A DNA stretch of 64,000 nucleotides from Nitratireductor thuwali. Lineage in GTDB: Bacteria > Pseudomonadota > Alphaproteobacteria > Rhizobiales > Rhizobiaceae. Both the position numbers and the translations under genes were made by a program. Position 1 is the stretch's first letter; each line of letters begins with the position of its first letter. The notes under the pieces are model-generated. The model saw nothing but the letters and a program-made list of their open reading frames with translations. It did no database searches and had not been told where the DNA came from. The stretch lies in the NCBI RefSeq assembly GCF_036621415.1, contig NZ_CP030941.1, positions 1,054,001-1,118,000 on the forward strand, in the 5' to 3' direction. Of this stretch, positions 52,096 to 61,798 are shown piece by piece.

Positions 52096-52200
52096 TGGAG
52101 CGGTTCCGGGAAAGTGGAAACCGGTTTTCCGTCCGGAATTGCCTGGAACCAGATAGTTGGATCAGTTCAGCGCTTCTGTGAAACGGTGAGCTGATTCTAA
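52096..52200. repeat. Rhizobial-type intergenic repeat (copy R3)
   Basis: The stretch has a core GGTTCCGGGAAAGTGGAAAC followed by CGGTTTTCCG and the tail TTCTGTGAAACGGTGAGCTG. The tail is repeated at 61670-61690, and the whole aligns with 49866-49956. It occupies most of the gap between the binding-protein and permease genes. Confidence 0.65.
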
Positions 52201-52281
52201 AGCGGCGGCGGGTGTTCGAAAACCTCCCCGAGCGCCCGCCGCGCTCCATGCTGATGATCTGAACAACCGGAGTCCGGACCC

Positions 52282-53277
52282 ATGCTCCGTTTCCTTGCCG
52301 GCCGATTGATCTCGATGGTCCTGACGATCTGGGCCATCTCCTTCGTGGCCTTCGCCATCATCCAGTTGCCGCCGGGCGATTATCTGACGGCCTACATGGC
52401 GACGGTGAGTGCCGCGGGCGAGCGGGTCAATCCCGCCGAGCTTGAAGCCATGCGCCGGCAGTATGGCCTCGGAGACCCCTTCCTCGTCCAGTATTGGAAA
52501 TGGATCACGGGCATCTTCACGAACGGCGATTTCGGCCGCAGCTTCGAGTGGAAACGGCCGGTGACGGAGCTGATATGGGGCCGGCTCGGCAATTCCATCC
52601 TGCTCGAGGGCCTTGCCGTGCTCGTCATGTGGCTGGTCGCCCTGCCCATCGGCGTCTATGCGGCGGTGCGCAAATATTCCCTCGGCGACTACCTGGCCAC
52701 GGTCTTCGGCTTCCTCGGGCTCGCCGTTCCCAATTTCCTCTTCGCGCTCGTGCTGATGTATCTTTCCTACGTCTGGTTCGGCAACACGCTGGGCGGCCTG
52801 TTCTCCCGCGAGTTCGAAACCGCCCATTGGAGCCTGCCGCGGCTCTGGGATTTCCTCACCCATGCATGGGCGCCGGTCATTGTGCTTGCCACCGCCGGCA
52901 CGGCGCAGCTCATCCGCATCATGCGCGCCAACCTGCTCGACGAATTGAAGAAGCCCTACGTGACCACCGCCCGCTCCAAGGGGCTGCCGGAGTGGAAGGT
53001 GATCGTGAAATACCCGGTGCGCGTGGCGCTCAACCCGCTGGTTTCGACCATCGGCTGGCTGCTGCCGACGCTCGTCTCCTCATCCGTGATCGTATCGGTG
53101 GTGATGAACCTGCCCACGGCCGGCCCGCTGCTCCTGCGCTCGCTCACCAGCCAGGACATGTACCTGGCCGGCGCCATCATCATGCTGCTGGGCGTGCTCA
53201 CCGTCGTCGGCACGCTGGTCTCGGACCTGATCCTCGCCTGGCTCGACCCGCGCATCCGCTATGGAGGCGGCCAATGA
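52282..53277 (+). CDS. ABC transporter permease (DppB type)
   Basis: The 331-residue permease has six helices. Its conserved N-terminal segment is LRFLAGRLISMVLTIWAISF, and the cytoplasmic loop is YVTTARSKGLPEWKVIVKYPVRVALNPL. It pairs with the DppC-type protein and overlaps its start by four bases (ATGA). Confidence 0.92.
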   Translation: MLRFLAGRLISMVLTIWAISFVAFAIIQLPPGDYLTAYMATVSAAGERVNPAELEAMRRQYGLGDPFLVQYWKWITGIFTNGDFGRSFEWKRPVTELIWGRLGNSILLEGLAVLVMWLVALPIGVYAAVRKYSLGDYLATVFGFLGLAVPNFLFALVLMYLSYVWFGNTLGGLFSREFETAHWSLPRLWDFLTHAWAPVIVLATAGTAQLIRIMRANLLDELKKPYVTTARSKGLPEWKVIVKYPVRVALNPLVSTIGWLLPTLVSSSVIVSVVMNLPTAGPLLLRSLTSQDMYLAGAIIMLLGVLTVVGTLVSDLILAWLDPRIRYGGGQ

Positions 53278-54410
53278 CCGCGGAAGCGTTGATCCATCGG
53301 GCCGCACTCCCCGCGGCCAGGCACCCGCGCGAATCCCGGGCCGCGCTCATGTGGCGGCGCTTCCGCCAGCACCGCTTGGCGGTCTGGAGCCTGTGGATCG
53401 TCGTCCTTTTCTATTTGGTGGCGCTCTTTGCCGAGTTCATCGCCCCGTTCGACCCCTCCGCCTACAACCCGCGCTACACTTATGCCGCGCCGCAGGGCAT
53501 CCATTTCGTCGACACCGACGAGGCGGGCAACTGGCGGTTCCAGCCTTTCGTCTACGGCTACAAGACCGAGATCGACCAGGCCGCCATGCGCCGCATCTTC
53601 GTCGTCGACACGGAGGTGAAGCATCCGATCGGCTTCTTCGTCGATAGCGAGCCGTATCAGCTGATGGGATTCGTCCCGATGACGGTCAAGCTGTTCGGGC
53701 CGACCGACCCGCGCGCGCCGTTCTACATCCTGGGTGCCGACCGCCTGGGACGCGATCTCCTCAGCCGCCTCATCCACGGCACTCGCGTCTCGCTCTCCAT
53801 CGGACTGATCGGCGTGGTGATGAGCCTTTTCTTCGGCGTCATCATCGGCGGCTTCTCGGGCTATTACGGCGGCTGGTTCGACAGTGCCGTCCAGCGCATC
53901 ATCGAGTTCATCCGCTCGCTGCCCACCATACCGTTGTGGCTGGGACTGGCGGCGGCACTGCCGCGTGACTGGTCGTCGCTGCAGACCTACTTCGCCATCA
54001 CCGTTATCCTTTCGCTGGTCGGCTGGACCGAGCTTGCGCGCGTCGTGCGCGGCCGTTTCCTGGCGCTGCGCACGGAGGATTTCGTCACCGCCGCCCAACT
54101 CGACGGGGCGAGCGACTGGCGCATCATCACCCGCCACATGGTGCCGAACTTCACGAGCCACATCGTCGCCGCGGCCACGCTCGCCATCCCCGGCATGATC
54201 CTCGCCGAAACCGCGCTCTCCTTCCTCGGCCTCGGCCTTCAGGCGCCGATCGTCAGCTGGGGCACGCTGCTGCAGGAGGCCCAGAACATCAGGACCCTGG
54301 CCAGCGCGCCGTGGCTGCTCTTGCCCGGCGTGGCGGTGGTGGTGGTGATCCTTGCCCTCAACTTCCTCGGAGACGGCCTTCGCGATGCCGCAGACCCCCA
54401 TGGCCGATAA
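53274..54410 (+). CDS. ABC transporter permease (DppC type)
   Basis: The product has 378 residues, about 80 more than most DppC proteins. The extra length is a periplasmic insertion between helix 1 and helix 2 (about 60-150, with VYGYKTEIDQAAMRR). ILGADRLGRDLLSRLIHGTR and FVTAAQLDGASDWRIITRHMVPN are the family segments. The insertion is shared by transporters of larger substrates and may widen the translocation pathway. Confidence 0.9.
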   Translation: MTAEALIHRAALPAARHPRESRAALMWRRFRQHRLAVWSLWIVVLFYLVALFAEFIAPFDPSAYNPRYTYAAPQGIHFVDTDEAGNWRFQPFVYGYKTEIDQAAMRRIFVVDTEVKHPIGFFVDSEPYQLMGFVPMTVKLFGPTDPRAPFYILGADRLGRDLLSRLIHGTRVSLSIGLIGVVMSLFFGVIIGGFSGYYGGWFDSAVQRIIEFIRSLPTIPLWLGLAAALPRDWSSLQTYFAITVILSLVGWTELARVVRGRFLALRTEDFVTAAQLDGASDWRIITRHMVPNFTSHIVAAATLAIPGMILAETALSFLGLGLQAPIVSWGTLLQEAQNIRTLASAPWLLLPGVAVVVVILALNFLGDGLRDAADPHGR

Positions 54411-55428
54411 ACCCCTCCTGAAACTCGAAGATGTCGAGATCGCCTTCTCGTCCCCCGACGAGGCGGACATCGTCGCCGTGCGTCAGGTCGACCTGACGCT
54501 CGCTGCCGGCAAGACGCTCTGCCTCGTGGGCGAAAGCGGCTGCGGAAAATCGGTGACCGCCCGCGCCATCCTGCGCCTGCTCGACGCCAATGCCGTGATT
54601 AGCCGCGGCCGCATCCTCTTCTGCCCGCCGGGCGAAGAGGCGGTGGACATCGCCGCGCTCGAGCCCAACAGCCTGCCCATGCGCAAGATCAGGGGCAACA
54701 AGGTGTCGATGATCTTCCAGGAGCCGATGAGCTCGCTCTCGCCCGTGCACACCATCGGCGACCAGATCGACGAGATGATCATGCTGCATGAAGGGCTCAA
54801 GCCGAAAGAGGCGCGGGAGCGCACGGTGAGCCTTCTCGATCAGGTGGGCATACCGGGGCCGCGCGAGCGCGCCGACGCCTATCCGTTCCAGCTTTCAGGC
54901 GGGTTGCGCCAGCGCGCGATGATCGCCATGGCGCTTTCCTGCACGCCCAACCTGCTGATCGCGGACGAGCCCACCACCGCGCTCGACGTGACCACCCAGG
55001 CACAGATCCTCGACCTTCTGAAAAAGCTCCAGGACGACTACGGCATGGCCATGCTCTTCATCACCCATGATCTAGGCGTCGTGGCCGAAATCGCGGATGA
55101 TGTTGCGGTGATGTATCTGGGCGATGTGGTCGAGCAGGGCAATGTGTTCGACGTTTTCCGCGCTCCGCGCCATCCCTACACCCAGGCGCTGATGCGCTCG
55201 ATCCCCACCATCGCGCGCAAGAGCGAACGGCAGCGCCTTTCGCCGATCAAGGGCACCGTGCCCTCCGCGAAGGACCGGCCCGAAGGCTGCGCCTTCACCA
55301 GCCGCTGCCCCCATGCCTTCGAGCCCTGCACCGGCCGGCAGCCCGGCCGCACGCCCATCGGCGGCAATCACGTGGCGCGCTGCCATCTGCTGACCGAGGA
55401 CAGGCTAGAGGCGGAGGTGCCGGCATGA
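54385..55428 (+). CDS. Dpp/Opp-type ABC ATP-binding protein (DppD type)
   Basis: The product has about 347 residues. It has Walker A GESGCGKS, signature [15 protein letters not shown], Walker [15 protein letters not shown] and a C-terminal oligopeptide/dipeptide extension ([15 protein letters not shown]) with clustered cysteines. The start is uncertain between 54385 and 54400; both overlap the DppC end. It forms a heterodimer with the ATPase at 55425. Confidence 0.9.
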   Translation: MPQTPMADKPLLKLEDVEIAFSSPDEADIVAVRQVDLTLAAGKTLCLVGESGCGKSVTARAILRLLDANAVISRGRILFCPPGEEAVDIAALEPNSLPMRKIRGNKVSMIFQEPMSSLSPVHTIGDQIDEMIMLHEGLKPKEARERTVSLLDQVGIPGPRERADAYPFQLSGGLRQRAMIAMALSCTPNLLIADEPTTALDVTTQAQILDLLKKLQDDYGMAMLFITHDLGVVAEIADDVAVMYLGDVVEQGNVFDVFRAPRHPYTQALMRSIPTIARKSERQRLSPIKGTVPSAKDRPEGCAFTSRCPHAFEPCTGRQPGRTPIGGNHVARCHLLTEDRLEAEVPA

Positions 55429-56456
55429 CGACGCTGCTCTCGGTCGAGAATGTCTCGAAAACCTTCGCCTTCCGCAGCGGCTGGTTCGGGCCGATGCGCA
55501 CGCTCGATGCGCTCGCCGATGTCAGCCTTTCGGTCGCCGCCGGCGAGACGTTGGCGATCGTCGGCGAAAGCGGATGCGGCAAGACCACGCTCGGGCGCTC
55601 CATCGTCCAGGCGCAGCCCGTGAGCGCTGGCAAGGTGACCTACCGTCCGCCGGGCCGCGATCCGGTGGAGCTCACCGCGCTCGACAAGCGGGCCATGAAG
55701 CAGTGGCGGCGCGATATCCGCATGATCTTCCAGGATCCCATGAGCTCGCTCAATCCCATGATGCGGGTGTTCGACATCGTGGCCGAGCCACTGCGCATCC
55801 ACAACGTCGCGTCGAGGCGCGACCTCGAGGAGCGCGTCGTGGGCGTGCTTGAAAAGGTCGGCATCCCGGCCGACGCCATGGGGCGCTACCCGCATGCCTT
55901 TTCGGGCGGTCAGCGGCAGCGGATCGGCATTGCCCGCGCGCTGGTGCTCGATCCCAAGCTCGTCATCGCCGACGAAGCCGTCTCGGCCCTCGACGTTTCC
56001 ATCCAGGCCCAGGTGCTGAACCTGCTCGAAGACCTGAAGGAGGATTTCGGCCTCACCTATATCTTCATCAGCCACGACCTCGGCGTGGTGAATTACATCG
56101 CCGACCGTGTGGTGGTGATGTATCTGGGCCATGTGGTCGAGAGCGCGCCGACGGAGGCGCTTTTCGAGCGCCCGCGCCACCCCTACACGGAGGTGTTGCT
56201 TGACGCCCTGCCGGTCGCCGACCCGACCCGGCGCGGCAGGCGCACGAAGGAGGTGCGCGGCGAAATCCCCTATCTCGGCCATCGCCCGGCCGGTTGCCCC
56301 TTCCACACCCGCTGCCGCTTTGCGGAAGCCCGCTGCCGCACCGAGAAGCCGGCGCTGCGCAAGGTCGCGCAGGCCGACGTCGCTTGCCATTTTGCCGAAA
56401 CCCTCCATTTGAGGGGCGCCTATGCAGAGGCGCCCGCCGCAAGGACCCCTGCCTGA
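55425..56456 (+). CDS. Dpp/Opp-type ABC ATP-binding protein (DppF type)
   Basis: The 343-residue ATPase has Walker A GESGCGKT, signature FSGGQRQRIGIARALV, Walker B LVIADEAVSALDVS and the tail GCPFHTRCRFAEARC. Residue D in the Walker B-glutamate region reads IADEA, as in most DppF proteins. It overlaps the DppD stop by four bases (ATGA) and its own stop TGA directly precedes the next ATG. Confidence 0.92.
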   Translation: MTTLLSVENVSKTFAFRSGWFGPMRTLDALADVSLSVAAGETLAIVGESGCGKTTLGRSIVQAQPVSAGKVTYRPPGRDPVELTALDKRAMKQWRRDIRMIFQDPMSSLNPMMRVFDIVAEPLRIHNVASRRDLEERVVGVLEKVGIPADAMGRYPHAFSGGQRQRIGIARALVLDPKLVIADEAVSALDVSIQAQVLNLLEDLKEDFGLTYIFISHDLGVVNYIADRVVVMYLGHVVESAPTEALFERPRHPYTEVLLDALPVADPTRRGRRTKEVRGEIPYLGHRPAGCPFHTRCRFAEARCRTEKPALRKVAQADVACHFAETLHLRGAYAEAPAARTPA

Positions 56457-58316
56457 ATGACATACGATCCCCTGAGCGCCAACCCGCTCGCCGGCAATCC
56501 GTTGAAGACGCGCGCCGACGTCGAGAAGGCGGCGCACGACGTTTTCAATCCACTGCTCCCCTTCTTCTCGGAAGGCCGTGCGCGGGTGCGGCTGAGCGCG
56601 GCCGCGGCCCATTTCGACCGCATCGCCGCCGATGTGGAGGGTTTCGCCCGTCCGCTCTGGGGCCTCGCGCCGCTTGCCGCCGGCGGCGGCCGGTTCGACC
56701 ATTGGGCGCTCTACCGCGAGGGCCTTGCCAACGGCATGGACCCCGAGCATCCGGAATATTGGGGCGAGGTAAGCTCGACCGACCAGCGTATGGTCGAGAT
56801 GGCGGCCATCGGCTTTACCTTAAAGATGGTCCCGCATCTCACTTGGGAGCCGCTGCCCGAGCGCGCCAAGACAAACATCGCCGCCTATCTCAAGCACATC
56901 CGCCGCTTCGACTACGCCGACAACAACTGGAAGTTCTTCCGCATCCTCGTCGACATGGGACTGGAGGAGGTCGGCGTCGATTTCGACCGCTCGCTGACGG
57001 AAAGATATCTCGAGGAACTTGACGGTTTCTATCTCGGGGACGGCTGGTATCGCGACGGCAATGTGCGCCGGATCGACCATTACATTCCCTTCGCCATGCA
57101 CTTTTATGGCCTGATCTATGCCAGGATCGCGAAGGGCGAGGATGCGCGCGCCGCCCGCTACGGCGAGCGGGCGGCGCAGTTCGCCCTGGATATCCGCCAC
57201 TGGTACGACGAGGACGGCGGGGCGCTCGCCTTCGGCCGCAGCCTTACCTACCGCTTCGCCTGCGCCGGCATCTGGGGCGCGCTCGCCTTTGCCGATCTGG
57301 AGGCGCTGCCCTGGGGCGAGATCAAGGGCCAGTATCTGCGCCATTTGCGCTGGTGGGCGCGCCACCCGATCGCCGACCGCGACGGCGTCCTGTCCGTCGG
57401 CTACGCCTATCCGAACCTCTTGATGAGCGAGAACTACAATTCCGCCGGTTCCCCTTACTGGGCGATGAAGGCCTTCCTGCCGCTGGCCCTGCCCGAAGGT
57501 CACCCGTTCTGGCAGGCGGAGGAAACGCCTGCCGTGACCTCGAAGAAGCCGGTTCCGCTGAGGCATCCCGGCATGGTGATGATGCACACGCCCGGCAATG
57601 TGGTGGCACTTTCAAGCGGGCAGCAGAACTACCAGATGCGCTTCGGCGCGGAGAAATATGCCAAGTTCGTCTATTCCTCGCGCTACGGCTTTTCGGTCGA
57701 GAACGACGAGCGGGCCTACCGCTCCGCCTGCTTCGACGGCATGATCGGCTTCTCCGACGACGGCCGCCACTACCGCGTGCGCGAAAGCAACGAGGCGGCG
57801 CTGATCGCGGGCGACAGCCTCTACGGGCGGTGGAAGCCGTGGCACGATGTGACGGTGGAGACCTGGCTGGTGCCGGCCAATCCCTGGCATGTCCGGGTCC
57901 ATCGCATCGAGACGCCGCGTTCGCTGCATGCCACCGAGGGCGGTTTCGCGATTGCCCGTGCGGACTTTGACGCGGATACCTGCAAGGACAGCGCCGGCAG
58001 TGCCCTCGCCCGCTCCGCCACCGACCTCAGTGTCGTGCTGGACCTGACGGAAGGGACGAAGCGCGCCGGCCGCGCCCATCGCGCGCAGCCCAACACCAAC
58101 CTCATCGCCGCCAAGACGATCGTGCCGCAACTGGCGGGCGAAATCCCTCCCGGCACCACCGTGCTCATCACGGCGGCCATGGCCTTGCCGGCGGGGGGAG
58201 AAGCCGATGCAGCACTGAACAGCCCGCCGCAACCGCCCGATCTTGCCAGGCTGGAAGCCCTCTTCGCGCAGGAAGCCATTGAAGTCAGCGCCATGAAGGT
58301 GGCGGAGAGGTTCTGA
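56457..58316 (+). CDS. DUF2264-domain protein (putative uronoside glycosidase)
   Basis: The 619-residue protein has a DUF2264 (alpha/alpha) toroid over the first 350 residues: FDHWALYREGLANGMDPEHPEYWG, FDYADNNWKFFRILV, FYLGDGWYRDGN and SENYNSAGSPYWAMKAFL. A beta-rich second half follows. Some DUF2264 proteins are placed in CAZy as beta-glucuronidase-type enzymes (family GH154, from memory). No signal peptide is visible. The start follows the DppF stop without a gap, so it is translated with the importer. Confidence 0.82.
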   Translation: MTYDPLSANPLAGNPLKTRADVEKAAHDVFNPLLPFFSEGRARVRLSAAAAHFDRIAADVEGFARPLWGLAPLAAGGGRFDHWALYREGLANGMDPEHPEYWGEVSSTDQRMVEMAAIGFTLKMVPHLTWEPLPERAKTNIAAYLKHIRRFDYADNNWKFFRILVDMGLEEVGVDFDRSLTERYLEELDGFYLGDGWYRDGNVRRIDHYIPFAMHFYGLIYARIAKGEDARAARYGERAAQFALDIRHWYDEDGGALAFGRSLTYRFACAGIWGALAFADLEALPWGEIKGQYLRHLRWWARHPIADRDGVLSVGYAYPNLLMSENYNSAGSPYWAMKAFLPLALPEGHPFWQAEETPAVTSKKPVPLRHPGMVMMHTPGNVVALSSGQQNYQMRFGAEKYAKFVYSSRYGFSVENDERAYRSACFDGMIGFSDDGRHYRVRESNEAALIAGDSLYGRWKPWHDVTVETWLVPANPWHVRVHRIETPRSLHATEGGFAIARADFDADTCKDSAGSALARSATDLSVVLDLTEGTKRAGRAHRAQPNTNLIAAKTIVPQLAGEIPPGTTVLITAAMALPAGGEADAALNSPPQPPDLARLEALFAQEAIEVSAMKVAERF

Positions 58317-59323
58317 TGCTGCCAAAACTCGCCTTCGCCATGGCTCCAGCCAAGACACGGCATGTGTTCGATGAGCGCCTGCTCGCCCGGCTTGGCACAA
58401 GCTGCGACATCCTTTCGGCAGCTCCGCTGGAGGAGTTCTCCAGCCCCGCCGCGCGCAGCCTCCTGCGGCAGGCCGAAATCCTGGTAACGGGCTGGGGCTG
58501 CCCATACGTCTCGCCCGAGCTGTTGGCAGGAATGCCCCGCCTCCGGCTCGTCGCCCATGCCGCCGGCACGGTCAAACACACGCTCGACCCCGCCGTCTAC
58601 GAAGCGGGCATCGTCGTCACTCACGCCGCGGAGGCCAATGCGGTGCCCGTCGCCGAATTCACGCTGGCTGCGATCATATTCGCCAACAAGCGCGTGTTCG
58701 AGCTGCGCGATCTCTACCGTTCTGATCCCTCCCGCAGCTCCACCTGGGCGCTGATGGACGAGCCCATCGGCAATTACCGCCGCACGGTGGGGCTGGTGGG
58801 GGCTTCCCGCATCGGCCGCAAGGTTGCCTCTCTGCTGCAGATGCTGGAAATCGACGTGCTTCTGGCCGACCCTTTTGTGGACGAAACGGACCCCCTCGCC
58901 AGGCTGGCCGAGCTCACCGATCTCGACGATCTCCTGGCACGCGCGGATATCGTGTCGCTGCACGCGCCGTCGCTCGCCTCCACCCGCCACATGATCGGCG
59001 CGCGCGAGCTCAAGCTGATGCGCGACGGCGCCACCTTCATCAATACCGCGCGCGGCGCGCTGGTGGACGAGGCCGCGCTTATCGCTGAATTGCAGACCGG
59101 CCGTATGCAGGCGGTGATCGATGTCACGGACCCGGAAATCCCGCCGTCCGGCTCGCCCTTCTACACGCTTCCCAACGTGTTCCTAACGCCGCATGTGGCA
59201 GGTGCCGCCGGCCTCGAACGCCTGCGGCTCGGGAAGATGGTTATTGAGGAGATCGAGCGCTTTATCGCCGGTGAGCCGCTGCGCTACGCCATAGAGCCGC
59301 ACATCCTGGAGCGGCTTGCATGA
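58316..59323 (+). CDS. D-2-hydroxyacid dehydrogenase
   Basis: The 335-residue protein of the D-isomer 2-hydroxyacid family has a nucleotide site at GLVGASRIGRKVASLLQ. Catalytic-loop segments are NTARGALVDEAAL and DVTDPEIPPSGSP, and the general-acid histidine is in TPHVAGAAG. It oxidises or reduces a hydroxy acid with NAD(H), perhaps in uronate catabolism. It overlaps the DUF2264 stop by one base (TGATG) and the next start by four. Confidence 0.88.
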   Translation: MLPKLAFAMAPAKTRHVFDERLLARLGTSCDILSAAPLEEFSSPAARSLLRQAEILVTGWGCPYVSPELLAGMPRLRLVAHAAGTVKHTLDPAVYEAGIVVTHAAEANAVPVAEFTLAAIIFANKRVFELRDLYRSDPSRSSTWALMDEPIGNYRRTVGLVGASRIGRKVASLLQMLEIDVLLADPFVDETDPLARLAELTDLDDLLARADIVSLHAPSLASTRHMIGARELKLMRDGATFINTARGALVDEAALIAELQTGRMQAVIDVTDPEIPPSGSPFYTLPNVFLTPHVAGAAGLERLRLGKMVIEEIERFIAGEPLRYAIEPHILERLA

Positions 59324-60987
59324 GCATGGCGGAGCGCATCGGCGGCAACCTGAGCGAAACGGAAAGCGAGCACGAGGCGCGCCTGCAGTTTCTCACCTGG
59401 GAGCGCACGCAAGCCGACCTCGACAGCCCCGCGCAGCGCGCCCGCAAGGAAAGCCTTGCCCGCCTTGCCGGCGCCCGCATCGCCGATACCGCCTATGTCG
59501 CCGCGCAAGCGCGCATCTTCACTGCCCGCCTCGTCCTTGGCGATCATTCATGGATCGCCGGCCATGCGCTGGTGCGCGGCGATGTGGAATTTGGCGCCCA
59601 TTGCACGGTCAACTCCTATGCCTGCATCTCGGGCAAGCTCCGCTGCGGCGACGGCGTGCGCATCGCCTCCCACGTTTCCATCGTCGGTTTCAACCACGGT
59701 TTCGACGACCCCGACCGGCCGATCCATGCTCAAGAGCATGAAACGGTCGGCATCACCATAAAGGACGATGTCTGGATCGGCGCCAACGCGGTCATCGTCG
59801 ATGGCGTGACGGTGGGCCACGGCGCGGTGATTGCGGCGGGCGCCGTGGTGACGAGGGACGTGCCGGAAATGGCGGTCATGGCCGGTGTGCCCGCCAGGAT
59901 GGTGCGCCGGCGCGGCGCGCCATCGGCCGGGCCCCGGTCGCCGCGCGCGGAGGTCGAAGCCGCGTTGACGGCAATCGGCCGCGCCGCCGCCGCCGAATGG
60001 CCCCAGGTGCTGGCGCGAAACCTGACCGCGGATGGCTACCTGTCCATCGAAGCCGACGGAACGGCGCGCATGAGCATCCGGCATTTGTGCGACGCCATCG
60101 AGATCGCCGCGGGCTTCGGTGCTCTCCCCGAAGGGCTCGACGTCCCTGCGACCATCGAGCGATTGCAGGCGGTGCAGCACCCGGAGAGCGGCCTATTCCC
60201 CGACCCGTTTCGCCCTATGGAAGAGGGCAAGGCGCTGCGGGATGACGGGCTGGCGCTCTACAATGTCCTCGCCGTCGGTTACGCCTTGGAGGCGCTGGGG
60301 GCAAAGCCGCTCCATCCCGTATCCGCCGTCGAACTCGACGCCCCCGCCCTCTGCGACTGGCTCGATAGCCTGCCGTGGAGCACGCGCGGCTGGAGCGCGG
60401 GCGCCCATGTCGATGCCATAGGCACCGCGCTCTATTTCAACGCGCGATATTTCGCCAGCGCACGAGCCCGCGAGACGTTGTTCGGCTGGCTGGCAATGAA
60501 TGTCGACCGCGGAACCGGCCTCTGGGGCAAACCGACCGCGGAGGAAGGGCTTCTGCAGCCGGTCAACGGCTTTTATCGGCTGACGCGCGGCACCTATGCG
60601 CAATTCGGCCTGCCGGTGCCGCGCCCCGAGGCGGCAATCGACGCCGTGCTGGCGAACTACCGCAATCATGGCGGCTTCTGCGCAAACACCTGCACCGCCT
60701 GCAATCTGCTCGACACCATCCACCCGCTCTGGCTCTGCCTCAAGCAGACGGACCATTGCCGTGCCGAAGCCGAAGCGATCGCCGAGGCGGTCATCCTGCG
60801 GGCTCCGCTGCGCTGGCTGGCAGGAGAAGGTTTTCCTTTCGCCGACGGCCAGAGGGGCAGCCTTCAAGGCACCGAAATGTGGCTATCGGTGCTGCATCTT
60901 TCAGCCGGGCTTCTGGGCCTCGCCGACGTCTTCCCCTTCGTGCCCAAGGGCATTCACCGCACGCGCCCGATTGGCTTGGGGCTTTAG
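59320..60987 (+). CDS. Hexapeptide-repeat acetyltransferase fused to a helical-toroid domain
   Basis: The product has 555 residues. Residues about 45-205 are a left-handed beta-helix acyltransferase of the maltose/galactoside O-acetyltransferase type (WIGANAVIVDGVTVGHGAVI, catalytic-site FNHGFDD and VPARMV). Residues about 215-555 are alpha-helical, with tandem segments such as GWSAGAHVDAIGTALYFNARYF and NTCTACNLLDTIHPLWLC, resembling a prenyltransferase-like or glycosidase alpha-toroid. I know no common protein with this pairing. ATGA overlaps the upstream gene. An O-acetyl transfer during processing of an oligosaccharide is inferred. Confidence 0.75.
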   Translation: MSMAERIGGNLSETESEHEARLQFLTWERTQADLDSPAQRARKESLARLAGARIADTAYVAAQARIFTARLVLGDHSWIAGHALVRGDVEFGAHCTVNSYACISGKLRCGDGVRIASHVSIVGFNHGFDDPDRPIHAQEHETVGITIKDDVWIGANAVIVDGVTVGHGAVIAAGAVVTRDVPEMAVMAGVPARMVRRRGAPSAGPRSPRAEVEAALTAIGRAAAAEWPQVLARNLTADGYLSIEADGTARMSIRHLCDAIEIAAGFGALPEGLDVPATIERLQAVQHPESGLFPDPFRPMEEGKALRDDGLALYNVLAVGYALEALGAKPLHPVSAVELDAPALCDWLDSLPWSTRGWSAGAHVDAIGTALYFNARYFASARARETLFGWLAMNVDRGTGLWGKPTAEEGLLQPVNGFYRLTRGTYAQFGLPVPRPEAAIDAVLANYRNHGGFCANTCTACNLLDTIHPLWLCLKQTDHCRAEAEAIAEAVILRAPLRWLAGEGFPFADGQRGSLQGTEMWLSVLHLSAGLLGLADVFPFVPKGIHRTRPIGLGL

Positions 60988-60998
60988 GAGGCCTTCCC

Positions 60999-61655
60999 AT
61001 GACCGCACGACGCAAAGCCCTGATCGTCCACGGCGGCATGGAACTGCACACCCCGAGGCGCGGCGCCGAGACGGTGCGCGATCTGCTCGAGGCGGAGGAT
61101 TTCGAGGCAACCCTCACCGAAGACTATGACGCGCTGGGCGCCGGGGACATCGACACCTACGATCTCGTCGTGCCCGTCGTCACGGGCGGCACGCTCAGCC
61201 GGGAAAAAGGCGCGCGCCTTGGCGCCGCCATCCGCGCCGGCACCGGCCTTGCCGGCTATCACATGGGCCTGGCGACGAGCTTTCGCGATTGCGTGCCCTT
61301 CCGCTATGCGGCGAGTTGCTACTGGGTGGCCCACCCAGGCGACATCCTCACCTACCGCGTCGAGGTCGCACGGCCCGACCACCCGATCATGGCCGGTATC
61401 GAAAGCTTCGAGCACACTTCGGAGCAGTACTACCTCAACTACGATCCGGCGGTCGAAGTGCTCGCGACCACCACCTTCACCGGCGCCGTGCACCCCTGGC
61501 GCAGGAATGTGGTGATGCCGGTGGTCTTCACCACGACACATGGCGAAGGCCGGGTATTCTACTCCTCCCTTGGCCACACGGCCGACGAACTGGAGATCCC
61601 GCAGATCCGCACGATCCTGCAGCGCGGCCTCGTCTGGGCCGCGCGGCCCCGATAA
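60999..61655 (+). CDS. ThuA-like domain protein
   Basis: The 218-residue protein has a class I glutamine-amidotransferase-like flavodoxin fold of the ThuA family: LIVHGGMELHTPRRGAETV, a VVPVVTGG strand and VFTTTHGEGRVFYSSLGHTADEL at the end. ThuA proteins occur with sugar catabolic genes and their activity is unclear. TAGGAGG precedes the ATG at 60999. It ends the locus before the intergenic repeats. Confidence 0.85.
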   Translation: MTARRKALIVHGGMELHTPRRGAETVRDLLEAEDFEATLTEDYDALGAGDIDTYDLVVPVVTGGTLSREKGARLGAAIRAGTGLAGYHMGLATSFRDCVPFRYAASCYWVAHPGDILTYRVEVARPDHPIMAGIESFEHTSEQYYLNYDPAVEVLATTTFTGAVHPWRRNVVMPVVFTTTHGEGRVFYSSLGHTADELEIPQIRTILQRGLVWAARPR

Positions 61656-61666
61656 GCTCGCTCAAG

Positions 61667-61790
61667 GGCGTTTCTGTGAAACGGTGAGCTGATCTATAGC
61701 ATTTTGCGGTCAGGTGGAATCACCTGACGTCCGCATAAATGCGGAAAAACAAAGAGATGGAGCGTTCTTGTGTAGCGTCCGAATGGACGC
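61667..61790. repeat. Cluster of extragenic palindromes at the convergent gene ends
   Basis: A copy of the R3 tail (TTTCTGTGAAACGGTGAGCT) comes first. It is followed by the hairpin TCAGGTG-GAAT-CACCTGA (61710-61727) and the hairpin GCGTCC-GAAT-GGACGC (61775-61790). Both hairpins use the same GAAT loop. They lie between the ThuA stop (61655) and the GH15 stop (61799), and could terminate both convergent transcripts. Confidence 0.65.
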
Positions 61791-61798
61791 ACGGCGCT

